Shown piece by piece: positions 11,989-23,329 of a stretch of DNA of 64,000 bases; the stretch's first letter is position 1; each line of letters opens with the position of its first letter. The translations under genes were made by a program, and so were the position numbers. Source of the stretch: Polydactylus sextarius (taxonomy: Eukaryota; Chordata; Actinopteri; Polynemidae); assembly GCA_016801845.1 (NCBI GenBank), contig CM028909.1:3020313-3084312 (forward strand). The letters are read 5' to 3'. The notes beneath the pieces are model-generated. The model was not told the origin of the DNA, made no database searches, and saw nothing but the letters and a program-made list of their open reading frames with translations.

Positions 11989-12014
<26 letters not shown>
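11989..12014. repeat. (CA)n microsatellite
   Basis: A short CA run about 50 bp upstream of the nppa regulatory cluster. A partly complementary TG-rich patch lies near 12,145-12,165. Confidence 0.9.
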
Positions 12015-12015
<1 letters not shown>

Positions 12016-12060
12016 TCACCCACCACCAAGCACCACTTTAAAGGACATCTGACTTGCTGC

Positions 12061-12194
12061 CTTATCTTCCAGAGGTGTCAGAATGCACTTGAGGCGGTCT
12101 ACAAACCGATGAGCCACCGACATTCACTGTCTGGTGCATGCTAAGTGTGTGTGGTGTGTGTGTGTACATGCATCAGCGTTGGCATGTGTATAAA
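12061..12194 (+). promoter_or_regulatory. nppa proximal promoter: GATA, T-box, NKX2-5, TATA
   Basis: The sequence shows cttatctt (a reverse-strand AAGATAAG GATA site, 12,061-12,068), AGGTGTCA (T-box half-site, 12,073-12,080), CACTTGA (reverse complement TCAAGTG, an NKX2-5 consensus, 12,086-12,092) and TATAAA (12,189-12,194). Mammalian Nppa is driven by this combination of cardiac factors (GATA4, TBX5, NKX2-5). The sites are seen in sequence; their use in this fish is inferred. Confidence 0.65.
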
Positions 12195-12242
12195 ATCTTG
12201 CAGTGCAGGCTATAGTATCAGTAGTAGCAACAGGAGGATAAC

Positions 12243-14155
12243 ATGAGGACTGCGGTCCTGTGGGGCCTGGTGGCCCTACTGCTTCAGCATGCGCTGGTGA
12301 GCAGCCACACACTGGGACGGCCCTCAACCACCAGTGACCTTGCTCAGCTCAAGGTAAGAAACCACATCTCCATTTTAGTCCTCACTTTAGTACAGACTGA
12401 AAGATTTATCCACATAGAAAACTTTTTTATTTTTACATCTTATTAAAAAAAACATATTTACATATAACAATGAACAACATGTGGATGTTAGTTATTTTTG
12501 TGTCTCTTCTTCAACACAGTGACATGTAGGTCATGTCCGCTGAGGTCATGTCCTTTATACTTTTTTCTATATGCGAGTGTGTGTGTTCACATTATTGTCA
12601 GGGAATGAAGATCAAGAGACTGATCTTAATATTGAGTTTAAGACTTTTAGGGGGTTCAGGGCAGAAACATTATGTGTGTGGTAATAAGTGTAAGCTTTGT
12701 GTCAGGGAATAAATTAGTAGCATTTTATATTAATTTGTCTATAATTCACTACCAGACATAACACCCTCTGATCCTTTTTTTGTGAATCCATTCATTAATC
12801 ATGTTAATCATTCATTATCTTTTAAAATACTGTCCCTCTAACCTGTAAAGTTTCAGTAATCAATATATTAATCAACAAGAACAACAAGTCAAGTCAAATG
12901 TTTCATGTCTAATCCCAAATTTACATCATAGGTAAACATGATTGATTCCTAATTAAAGTAAAGCACATCAGCTAAAAGTAAATGTTGTAGTAAATGTAAA
13001 TGAGATAAAATAAGATGTGCTGAGATCTGAAAACAGAAAACCATAAACGTATGATCTGATCACACATTCATTGCCCTTTTTTTTTTCCAATGATTTTTTT
13101 AATGTGACCAGTCTGAGTCCTGTCAGTTGGACTCTTGACCGTTGGCTGGTTGAAGGGCAGGTTGGACCCTCGTTATTCTAACACTTTTAAGCTCTCTGTC
13201 CACCTCTCCACACCAGTCTTTACTGGAGCGCTTTGAGGAGACTCTGGCTGATGCAGTCCAGGAGGAGGACCCTGCAGCTGATTATGAAGGTGCAAACCGA
13301 GAACTAGAGCGAAACCAGGCCACTAGAGGGTGGAGTCTGGACCAGGAGGGAGACCAAGAACCTGTAATACCAGAAAGATCTCAACCACCGGCCGAAGGTT
13401 ACAACAGAGCCTCGATACAGAGAAACCGCCTGCAGGATCTGCTGATGACCACTAGGAAACGGGCCTCTAGCTGCTTTGGAGCCAGAATGGATCGAATAGG
13501 AAATGCCAGTGGTCTGGGATGTAACAAAGGTAAGACTGAAGCAAGATATTGAAGCATGAAGGTCAAAGGTTTGTGCTGGTTAGATAGTTATGGTTTAGAG
13601 TTAAATGTATGTATGGCAAGAACATTTGACAAAGACATATTTAGAAAAATAAAGTTGGCGGATGAGACTGCATGAACTTCAACATCAGGGTGAAATTTCA
13701 TCTTGACCATCTTATCTCATCTGCATGAATCAGTCTTCTGAGTGAATGTTAAAACAACAAAAATACAACATTTTATAATTGTTTGTTCTGTTGCTTATTG
13801 TGGAATCTGGTGAACATTACAAACAGTAAATATCTGCCAGCGTTTATCATAAATGTTGATCGTTGTTGTGTTTGTGTCAATTTTCTCCATCAGGGTAATG
13901 TGACAGTTTCCTGAGAAACTTGTTGGATAACAGATTGAATTCCACCTGAAGACACAACCAAAGAGACGTGCATGATTTTGCATTAGTGACAGTTCAAACT
14001 CTGTGTATCTGTGTATTGTCTTTTTTTTCTGTAACATTAACAACATAGAGGAAATGAGTTACCAACATAACTGCATGTGAGTTGCTAACAAAGATAAATA
14101 AACTCATTTTTTCATATAAAGAATTTAGTTGTTTTTATTTTCTTTTGCAGCCTGA
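12243..14155 (+). CDS. nppa: atrial natriuretic peptide precursor (ANP)
   Basis: Exons 12243-12353, 13217-13529 and 14151-14155 give about 142 residues. Exon 1 encodes the signal peptide (MRTAVLWGLVALLLQHALVS) and the propeptide start. Exon 2 holds the acidic propeptide, the basic site TTRKR and the 17-residue ring CFGARMDRIGNASGLGC, then NK. Exon 3 adds only one alanine before TGA, so the predicted tail is CNKA. The GARMDRIGNASGLGC core is characteristic of teleost ANP. ANP is secreted by atrial cardiomyocytes and acts through guanylyl-cyclase receptors on salt and volume balance. The gene is third in the same-strand cluster and converges on tnnc1. If intron 2 were retained the tail would read CNKGKTEARY. 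Exon 3 is so small that its acceptor (cttttgcag, ending 14,150) is the least certain part. Confidence 0.9.
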
Positions 14156-14571
14156 TTCACTAGGTAGACACTTGTCTCTACACACCAGCAGTCTGTAACC
14201 ATGACCACGAAAAACATGTATCACTGAAAATCCCAAAATTTCCACTTTAGTCAGTGTGTGTTCAGCCAGTATCTACTATTGCATCATGAGCTAAAACCAT
14301 CTCTTCATCTGGAATATAAAGTAAAATATTCAGGACTTCATTTATAAAAGAGACTGAGAGTTCATATAGATTTGCTAAAGACTGTAATGTCTCAGTTGTC
14401 TTATTGACATATACCAGATATATAACACATATATTTACATATTCATATTCAATAGCAGATCATTACGTAATTTGCTCAGTAACTCTATATTTCTTGTGTT
14501 TGCTCATATTTCAAGGCCTCTTATGGTTCTTAGAGCAGCCTCAGTTCTTCTTCATCATTGATTACAATAAA
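14156..14571 (+). other. nppa 3'UTR, candidate AATAAA
   Basis: No further coding sequence is seen. AATAAA at 14,566-14,571 is the first good polyadenylation signal after the stop. Confidence 0.45.
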
Positions 14572-14807
14572 TGTTGGGAACTCTTCACTGAAATCATGCT
14601 CATGTTCATTAAAGGTAACTTGTTTTGTGACAAGTGTCATGATCTCTCTTAGTGTGGCTTGTATTTTGCACTTTGAAGTCTTTCCTGTTTTATTTTGAAG
14701 TGATTTGAGGTTTGAAGTTTTACTTCCTGTGTCCACCACCTCTTGTGTGATTATCTGATACTGCCCTAATGTGTTTCACCTAAACCTAACTCTAACCCTC
14801 TACCCTG

Positions 14808-14810
<3 letters not shown>

Positions 14811-14865
<55 letters not shown>
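14811..14865. repeat. (AT)n microsatellite, about 27 units
   Basis: A pure alternating AT run in the interval between the convergent nppa and tnnc1 genes. Confidence 0.98.
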
Positions 14866-14869
<4 letters not shown>

Positions 14870-14870
<1 letters not shown>

Positions 14871-16210
14871 CCATTCCCCTGGGGTTCTGGCTGCTCTGCA
14901 TCCATCCCTTGTCCTTCTGTGTTTCTGCATGTTTCTATCAACCTGTGCTTTTTCTTGCCAAACACTTTGAGTAAGATTTCATTCTTTTGTTTCAATAAAC
15001 TGTCAGGTCTTTTGCACTTTGTCTGTGTCAACCTCTGTTATTTTCTACATCACGACCAACTGAAGCAAAGCGACAGACAGACAGACTAGATAGATTGATA
15101 GGTTGATAGATCGATAGATAAATAGATACCAGGTATAATAAAAAGACAGATGGATGGAACCAAATTTCATCTGCTTCTTTCAAGTTGCTTTCAAATAAAA
15201 ATAGAATGTTTACAGGAGGAAATGAGTCACGCAGGAAACATGGTCCTAATCCACCCGTTGACTTCTGTTGTCAAAATGCATTTGACAAGTGGGAAGAAGT
15301 CGATGTCACTGTGTGTTACGATGAAGAGTCACCTCTCTTGTACTTGTTGCTGTGTGTGGGGCCATGACAAATCCTTCATTCTCCCTCAACTCCCACTCTC
15401 CTGCAACCACAGAAAAACAAAAATACATTTATATATAACAGAGGAATTATATTATTAGTAATAAACATCTGGTTATTAAAAAAGAGACTGAACATAACTT
15501 CAAGTCAAATGTAACAAATAGAAGATAACAAACAACAACTGCTTATAAAAACAGTCTGCTCCTACTAATACACAACATTATAAGTTTGATTGTGAACAGC
15601 TGTATTGTGACGTGGCCAGTGAGCTCCTGACAAACATTACATACAAACAAACAATACATTTATTACTATTAAAGTCAGGTCAAACCCTTAAGATACTATA
15701 GAGGAAATTATAGACAAAAACTACCAAAACACAGGTGTGTGTTTTTGTATTTTGTTTTGTGTGTGTGTGTGTGTTCAGGCTAATGTAACCAGGCCAGCAT
15801 GTGTCATTTTTTTTGAGGTTATTACATCATCTGCTGGTAGCTACAATGAACTACATGTACAGAATCACCAAAAGGCCTATTCATTCATTATTATCTGTAT
15901 ATGGAGGATACCAGTGTTGGTACCACCACATTCAGGGCTGAGGATACATATACCACTTACCACTCATGAACCAAAATGGACCATTAATGAAGGTATGAAT
16001 GATAAATAGGAGTTATTATAACTTCCTAAACCTAACCCAGACTTACTCTATAATGACCGCACGTTATATTTAATATAAGATTTAGTAAAATCCTGTCAGG
16101 CGACTTCCAGAAGGATCATGAGCACACATTTAAGACCAGTCAAATCTTCTGATATATAATCTTGCAAAAAAATATACATCATCACAAAATCATCACAAAA
16201 TATACAATTA
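14870..16210. other. intergenic between nppa and tnnc1 3' ends
   Basis: No gene seen. It contains degenerate GATA/GACA short repeats near 15,065-15,130 and a short TG run near 15,760. Confidence 0.5.
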
Positions 16211-16218
16211 AAATATTT

Positions 16219-16224
16219 TTTATT
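16219..16224 (-). promoter_or_regulatory. tnnc1 polyadenylation signal
   Basis: AATAAA on the minus strand, about 105 nt downstream of the tnnc1 stop codon. Confidence 0.65.
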
Positions 16225-16327
16225 GAAAATAGTCTTCATATTTTTGCAGTTGATGCAAGGCAACCATTCAGAATCCCGGTGTTGTTTGACAGGACAGATG
16301 AGGGTCTGCTGGGGACGGCTGAATCAT

Positions 16328-19300
16328 TTATTCAACACCTTTCATGAACTCCAGAAACTCTGTTAGAAACCAAACAAACAAAAAATCAGTATATACACAT
16401 AAATACATACATACAGTCTCCTCCACCTCCAACTACTGATGTGCTGTCTGACGTACCGTCATAGTCAATTTTGCCATCATTGTTTTTGTCTCCGTCCTTC
16501 ATCAGCTCCTCAATATCATCTTCTGTGATGTTCTCTCCAGTGGTGTCCAGCATATGCTTAAGTTCATCTAAGTCTATGTAACCGTCTCCATTCCTGAATA
16601 AAAGATAATGGAATCAGACTCATTTTGGGTTGAACTTCTCAGACTGGACTAGACTACATGATGTGTTTTTATTTAACTGTTTCGAGAGTCGCTGAAGGTC
16701 ATGTGTGAACAGAAAGAGACAACATACTTGTCGAACATGCGGAAAAGTTCAGCCAACTCCTCCTCTGATTTTCCTTTGCTCTCCTCCTTCATGCAGCGGA
16801 CCATCATAACCAAGAACTCATCAAAATCTACTGTACCGCTGCCTGTGAATGAACACAATGATATTATTATATCTCCAGAACATATATGAAATTTTACAAA
16901 ACCAAATGTTGACACACTTTGTTTTTTTTTTTTTGCCATGATTTCTAAAGTGTGGAGATATAAAATACCATACCATCCTCATCCACCTCATCAATCATCT
17001 CCTGTAACTCCTCTGGGGTGGGATTCTGTCCTAGCATCCTCATCACCTTCCCCAACTCTTTGGTGCTGATGCAGCCGTCCTCTGCATCCTGGATGAAGAT
17101 GTCGAATGCAGCCTTGAACTCTAGAAAAGACACAGTAGTTGTTGGTGTCTTAAAATCATTAACTGCCAAAACCCCCACACTTAGTGACTAAATCACCAGG
17201 TGTTATAGACCCATATCAAACCTCAGTTTTATTCAATATTATTCCTTCGTTTTATTTCCAAAATCCTTGATAAAGTTGTTGCTGCACAATTATGTGATTA
17301 TTTGTTTTGTTTGTCAGATGTTTTGGGTTTTGGTTCATTAGTGAAAGTTACCAGTGACCATTTAATGATCACAGTCGATGAGTATAATGTCTCCATACTC
17401 ATCCTACTAGATAAGAGATCACAACATCATTTAAATTAAAGGAGATGCACTAAACTGATTTGTCATGTAGAATCCAGTTTCTTCATGTGAACAATGACTC
17501 CTCCATTCAGCTTCACTCAGTCATGGAGTTGGGGTTTCCTTTAGGGAATAATTACATCAGGAAACATACGTTGCTATTAAATGCAGATGATACTCTCTTC
17601 TATTTATCTATGATGCCAGATCAAACTAATCAGGATGTCCAGTTTCAGGAATGTCTTAATGCCTGGATGACCCACGTTTTCACGTCTACACCTACAACTT
17701 CTACCTTCATGAAATAGTTTTCTGATCATATATAACTACTCTAAATGGCATTAACATGGCATCCAGTTGTACTGTGAGAAACACTGCGAGTCAGGACATC
17801 TTTGACTCGTGTCCCACTTGTGCAGTGTTGCAAAAATTAGAAACATCCCGTCAGTTATCTCATGTATTTATTACCTCTTGACAGGACAACTGTAACTCTT
17901 TATTATCACGTGGGCCCTGAACCAGCTGAACCAGCTGAACCAACTGACGAAAACTTCTGTACATTTATAGTATTTGCATTACAAGGTGACAGAAACTGTT
18001 ATAATGGCTGATTGAAAGGTCACTGAAGCAGAAATGTGGAACCACTGAGAAGTGATGCAGTCAAGTTTATTGTAGTGGGTTTATACAGACTAATGCTGCA
18101 TTCAAGATAGCGGAAAACTTCTCACTTCTCTTCTCACATCTTTGAAAAGAGAAGTGAACATACAAAAGTCCTGGTCCTAAACATTAGTGGTCAAGTGTCT
18201 ACTAGAAAAAAGAACATTTCAGTTCTTCTCAGCTACACTTGAATAACCACTGGGATTAGTCAAACAAGTTAGTAATGAATTAGAGATGACGACTTGTTTG
18301 GATACTACAAGACAACACAACAGAGTGACTATGTCATGTTATCGTCTTCTTCCAAAACAGCTTTGACCTGCATGGTCAGTGTCCTCTGGGGGGCGCTGCT
18401 GTGTTGGAGTAACTTTGTATGAATGTCAGGACCAAAAGGTTTCCCAGCAGTAAATTAGATTGTAACAAGACAATCAAAAGTTATTTATTTCAGTTGTCAG
18501 TGGTTCATTGTTGTGGTTGACCAATGTATTTGTTTCTCTCTGTCTATGTGAACAGTATTGCTATTAAACAAGATATTTCTGCCAAATATGCCAATAAATA
18601 TGACTAATGTCAACGTCTAATCCCTGGTGACAACGGTGACACCTTTTATCATCCAAGAACAAATCATGATTTGTAAAACTAAGTATATTTCCTGTCTTAC
18701 AAAAAAGGTTCATGGAAATGATTGGTGACATCCTTCGTCATTTATCCAACAATTACAATTTCCCTATAATTAATAGAGAGAACATGAACATGCACATTTC
18801 ATTGTTTCATTGACAAACTGAAGGTGAATTTGGTGCCGTTAGTTGTAGTCAAAATGATGAAGTGTCATTAAGTTATATCATAGTAGACATGGTGGCACAA
18901 CAGGTTATAGTTTCCTCACCATTTTTCTGTTCTTCTGTCAAGTTTTCAACCTGAAAGGGATTAAAATCAGAGTGAACATGGTTTGTATTAGTGTCTGTCC
19001 CATCTCTTTCACCACAGCTCTGGCAACGACACTGATCACTTCAAGTCTTCTCTCATGGACATACTAAAATGTCGCAGTGATGTGGGGCTGGGTGTCTGGT
19101 GTCACCCATTTGTTTTAATAGCCACCAGCTGTCCCGTCTCTTTTGCCCATGAAGTGTCCAGCTGTTCTTTGTTCTATTGTCAGAAACAGAAATCTGAGCT
19201 CTGTCTGGGCTTAACACGCCTTTTGTTTAAATGTCATACAACTTAAAGAAACACACAGATTATTTTTTTTTTTCAAAAACACTACTGTATTTTTTTTTTT

Positions 19301-19969
19301 TTTTTTTTACAAAACTTAAATATGAGGAAAGTGATCTTCACAGAAAGATACAATAAATACCGACTCCAGTCAGAATCACGAAGGTCAGACAAAAATACCA
19401 ACGTTATGAGCTCAGAAGTTCAGGTTGTAATTAATTATACTGTTTCATCTACACAGATGACTTAATTATCTAGAAGCCTCTTAAAAAATAATTGAAATAA
19501 AATCATTCGGAATAAAAATATATATAAACTGTGTTTACATGTTTCTATTAACAAAACGAAGGATGTGACAACATCATTGTCCTAAATAAAAACTATGAAA
19601 ACTGTATTTTTGTATAAACTATGTATATTTTGTGCAGCATATGTCACATGTGTCACCTGCTGCTTGTCTGAAGTCACTGCTTTTCTTTGGTATTCAGTAG
19701 TGGTTCATTCTTTATCTATATTATATAATAATTTTCTATATCCTTTCTATATTATAAAAAATACAGTATATAATTATAGATGAATTCTTCTACACCAATA
19801 AAACAGAAACCAACAGATCAAAACCTCTCTGACTTTAGCTTCATGAAGGTTATACCTACTATAGGATTAAGAATCAGATTACATTTTTTTAAATCCTAAA
19901 GTTATTATAATAAATGGCACCATACATGTCGGACTCTGTACTCACCGCTGCTTTATATACATCATCCAT
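16328..19969 (-). CDS. tnnc1: troponin C, slow skeletal and cardiac type
   Basis: Six exons (19969-19946, 18950-18920, 17120-16974, 16842-16728, 16593-16457, 16359-16328) join in phase to 161 residues, the exact length of cardiac TnC. It is the calcium sensor of the thin filament, with four EF-hands. Site I is degenerate (the loop around DAEDGCIST lacks canonical ligands), as in all cTnC. Site II (DEDGSGTVDFDE), site III (DKNGDGYIDLDE) and site IV (DKNNDGKIDYDE) keep the Dx(D/N)xG pattern and a final acidic residue. Residues I28, Q29 and D30 match the trout-type N-lobe. The first exon has only 24 coding bases, like the mammalian gene. Teleosts have tnnc1a and tnnc1b, and I cannot decide which this is. 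The C-lobe stretch HMLDTTGENITEDD is somewhat divergent. Confidence 0.96.
17210..17720 (+). mobile_element. decayed L2-clade LINE reverse transcriptase
   Basis: It lies inside tnnc1 intron 2, between the exons at 17,120 and 18,920, on the opposite strand. The frame reads SKILDKVVAAQLCDYL near 17,260 and later LNADDTLFYLSMMPDQTNQ near 17,578, the latter including the ADD catalytic box of reverse transcriptase. Frameshifts and stops separate these blocks. Confidence 0.8.
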
Positions 19970-20163
19970 GGCTGGTGGTCTGTCCCTGCCGCTGAGACAC
20001 TGAACACACTGCTGCTCTCAGACACTAGAAACACAAAAGGAACTGACTCAGTCTTTAGAGTCGGGCAAGCATGGCATTAAAAAAAGCTTTGACCCATCCC
20101 TCAAAATCCAAGGGTGATGGAAGGCAGAGTGACTGAGAAAGACAGTGAGAGAGAGAGATAGAT

Positions 20164-20173
20164 CTATAAATAG
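20164..20173 (-). promoter_or_regulatory. MEF2-type box in tnnc1 promoter
   Basis: CTATAAATAG (CTATTTATAG on the gene strand) matches the MEF2 consensus YTAWWWWTAR. It lies about 200 bp upstream of the tnnc1 start codon and could also act as a TATA-like element. MEF2 control of cardiac TnC is known in mammals; its use here is inferred. Confidence 0.55.
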
Positions 20174-21080
20174 GAAACAAGAGATACCACCCAACAATAG
20201 TGGAATAGTGGTCTATTCTTAAATATGATCTAATACTGAAATTAATGATATCAGTGTCATTGTATATAAAAGCTTTAGTGTCAGACTTTATCTCTAAACG
20301 TTTATATATTTAGTTGAGTTGAGATGAGGCCAGACAGTGAGCTCCTGACAATTAGACAATAATTTACTGGATTTATTGGAAAATAACATGCAAAGTTTAC
20401 AGAAAGGCTACTGTAATTAATTTAAAAAAAAAATCACTGTAACTACCTATCATGGTTGAAAATAGCCCCTCAACCCCACCCCACCCAAAAAACCAAAACC
20501 TGATCTACCATCAGAAATGTTTCTGAAGCTATTTGTTTATCTTATTGGTACTTTTGAAAACAAACGAGTGGTTTAACAATTCTCCCTGACACATAAAAAG
20601 AGTTTGAGATGACTGGCAACACCAGCATCTAATTTCAAGCTGAAAGGGCACCGCTGTCCTCGAGCCTGTGACTGACTTAGAGATCTGCTGTCTGGCAAGA
20701 GCTACTGTATGTTACTGACTCACTAGTCAAAGCTTTGCCAGGAGCTGCTGCCTTGGAAATGTTCTGAAACCATCAGAAGATCAAACAAAAGTAGTTTATT
20801 GTTCTCAAGGAGCACAGCAGAGGTAGCAAGTTCAGCAAAACATAAGGCTCTTGGAGATTTGCAGAAGATGTGGACAAACACCTCTGAGTCCAATCCTAAG
20901 AGAGGATCCACAAACTCTGACAGATCCAATTACCTAGTTGACCACAACTACATGCGCATTTGTGCCTTGGCCCACTAGGAGCATTGTTAACCCCCGACAA
21001 ATCTTTCTGAAGTGATCTCACAGTGATCTCACTGGTTTTAAGATAATATGGAGTGGTTGGCTGACAGACCTAGAGTCTTT
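20174..21080. other. intergenic upstream of tnnc1
   Basis: No exon seen. A C/A-rich patch lies near 20,470. The stretch 20,640-20,940 has scattered open frames without family resemblance. Confidence 0.4.
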
Positions 21081-21084
21081 TAGT

Positions 21085-21800
21085 CTGATCAGAAGCTGAG
21101 TTGTTCAAACCTGGTAACACACTCAGACACAGACTGGTTCATCTTGAAGACCGTACATCACATACCAAGAAGAGTAACCTTGTTTATGCTGCCTAATGTC
21201 ATGAGGACTGCACTGACCTCAACATCAGGGAAACCAAGCAAACCTGGGACAAGCACATGGTTCAACACAGAAGAGCCAACTCCTCGGGCCAGGACTCAGA
21301 TGTCTACCCACACCTGAAGGACAAAGACACTCCTTTGAAGACTCAGATGAACACATCTTGGATAGAGAAGATAGTTTGTTGATAGGAGAGTAAAAGAAGC
21401 CATCTATGTGAAAACAGAGAAACCATCTCTCAACAGAGGAGGCCTGTAACACCATCTGTCCCCCACCTGCAATGCTGTCCTTTCATCTCTTTATAGAAGA
21501 CTTAACAAGTCATCTGTTCAGGTGGAAACAACAAGTGTGACCACTTAACCTTTAACGACCGTCGTTACAGGAAACAGGAGCTTCTCAGTGACTGTTAGTG
21601 ACCCTAACCACCACAGTGGAAACTACCTGAACTCACCAAGACTGTCATTAATAAATATGTGAACACTAGATCTCCCTGGTGTCCATCCAGAGAGGATAAA
21701 CTTTCCATCAGAACTGAAGACGACTCTTGGATGAAGGTGAAACATCTTCATGAAATAACAGTCCAGTTGAATTAGATTCAACTACATCAGAACTCAGATG
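21085..21800 (+). mobile_element. Penelope-like element 3' end (GIY-YIG tail), decayed
   Basis: Frames near 21,245-21,340 read WDKHMVQHRRANSSGQDSDV and VYPHLKDKD. Near 21,388 the frame gives VKEAIYVKTEKPSLNRGGL. These phrases are typical of the C-terminal GIY-YIG endonuclease region of teleost Penelope-like ORFs. Frame breaks are frequent. The trailing 'gactcttggatgaaggtgaaacatcttcat' segment (about 21,720-21,755) is also common at 3' ends of this family. Confidence 0.7.
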
Positions 21801-22609
21801 TTGAGGTTTTCCCATTACTAGTTTCCAACTTATCTGGGCATGTAACACACAGACAAAACCGAAAATGACAAGGTGGTGTTTTTAGTGAACAGTTAAACAG
21901 ACAGTAATGCTGCTTTCCAGACTCAGAAGTCAGTTCTCCTAGTGTCTGTGAACTCACTTCTCAGAGAGGTTTTTCCTCCAGTATTGCTGTCTGAATAAGG
22001 AATATTGAACCAGATGCAGTATGAAGTAAACAGGACATTTAACAATTTATGTAACGGCAACTCAAAAACATTGGACTGTATAATTTCTTGTACTGAATTT
22101 TATTTCATTGACATAATGTATTGAAACTAATATACGTGTATATCAGAAGCTAATTTCAGCTCATATATGCCTCAGTCAGGCTAAACTGACAGACCGTCTT
22201 GGCAATGTGACGGACCTGTTGAGAAGCTTTTCCAACAAAGGGGATGGCACAGAGAATACTTGTTGAGTCACTCGTATCCATTTCATCATAAACGCACAAG
22301 CTTTCTATATGTGACTATATTTAAAGGGGCAATGACTCAGATTGAAGTGAATTAAATGTTAAGTTTTCATTACTACAAGTAATCTTCCTTATTTATTATT
22401 CCCAGTGGAGTCAGCTGTCTGCATGACAATAGATTCACAGATAGGGCTATTTTGAACGTATGTCCTTGACTGGAAATAGAAGACCTCAACTAGTGGGGAG
22501 GGTGAGAGAGGAACTATGGTGATAAATCACTGTTGGAAAGCTACTCCGCCAATGTGTTACAGCAGTAGCTTCAGTCCAGAAGACTGAACTAAATCAAACC
22601 TCATAAGAC

Positions 22610-22745
22610 CTAAACATTTTTAATTTCTTGTAGATTTTACCTGCAGTGGTGTTTTATTCTAAGTGTCCACTGTGTGTTAATCATAATTAAGTATTATGGC
22701 ATAGACAACCCAAACTGTGATTTCCACCTACGTGGAACAAATAAA
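22610..22745. repeat. interspersed repeat, also present at 50.45-50.57 kb
   Basis: 'atttcttgtagattttac(c/t)t' and later 'gcataattaagtat' and 'atagacaacccaaactgtga' occur in the same order at 50,458-50,575. Class unknown. Confidence 0.65.
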
Positions 22746-23149
22746 TACAAATCAGCCGTTTTTTAAGGTTCACACTGGACTAATACCACAGGTCCAAAAG
22801 TATTAAACTGGAGACATGATTCCAAAAATAAACAAATCTTTATTTACCCTTTCAGTTAAAGACATCCATTTGTTAACATATACAGCCTTGCAAATTACAT
22901 CGCTGTTACCCAGGCTATGGTCAACTACCCTACAGACCCATAAAGTTGTTGCTACCTAAGCAGGATGCCTGGGCCAGGACTGGGGGGTCCTCATGTAAAC
23001 CACTGTGATTATCACACAACATCCAAATGACACCTGAGCGCTGCACAGAGGAGGATCAACGACTGGACTCAACCACCACAACCAGATCCTGTCCTGCAGA
23101 AGACACAACGGTCAGTGTAGCCAACTGGAGGGTGTAGTGTGTCAAACCT

Positions 23150-23316
23150 GTTCCACTAAAGGCCACGTGGCTGCAGGTTTTTATTCTAACCAGTCAAGTG
23201 TGAACGGTTTGGTCCATCAACTGGTCTGAAGACTGAGGTCAGTTAATTTAATGAGTCAAGTCTGCTGCTGCTGCTTGGTTAGAATAAAAACCTGCAGCCA
23301 CACGGTCCTATGTGGA
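23150..23316. mobile_element. short foldback element with perfect 26-bp inverted repeats
   Basis: The left arm 23,167-23,192 (gtggctgcaggtttttattc followed by taacca) is the exact reverse complement of the right arm 23,276-23,301. The spacer is about 83 bp with no coding capacity. Elements carrying 'ctgcaggtttttattc' termini are common in teleosts; I class it as a MITE-like element. Confidence 0.75.
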
Positions 23317-23329
23317 ATAGTCTGGACGC

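Noticed and set aside
17460..17717. 85-residue frame with NADDTLFYL inside the tnnc1 locus
   Set aside because: As a host gene: it is a fragment of an L2 reverse transcriptase, kept as a mobile-element relic.
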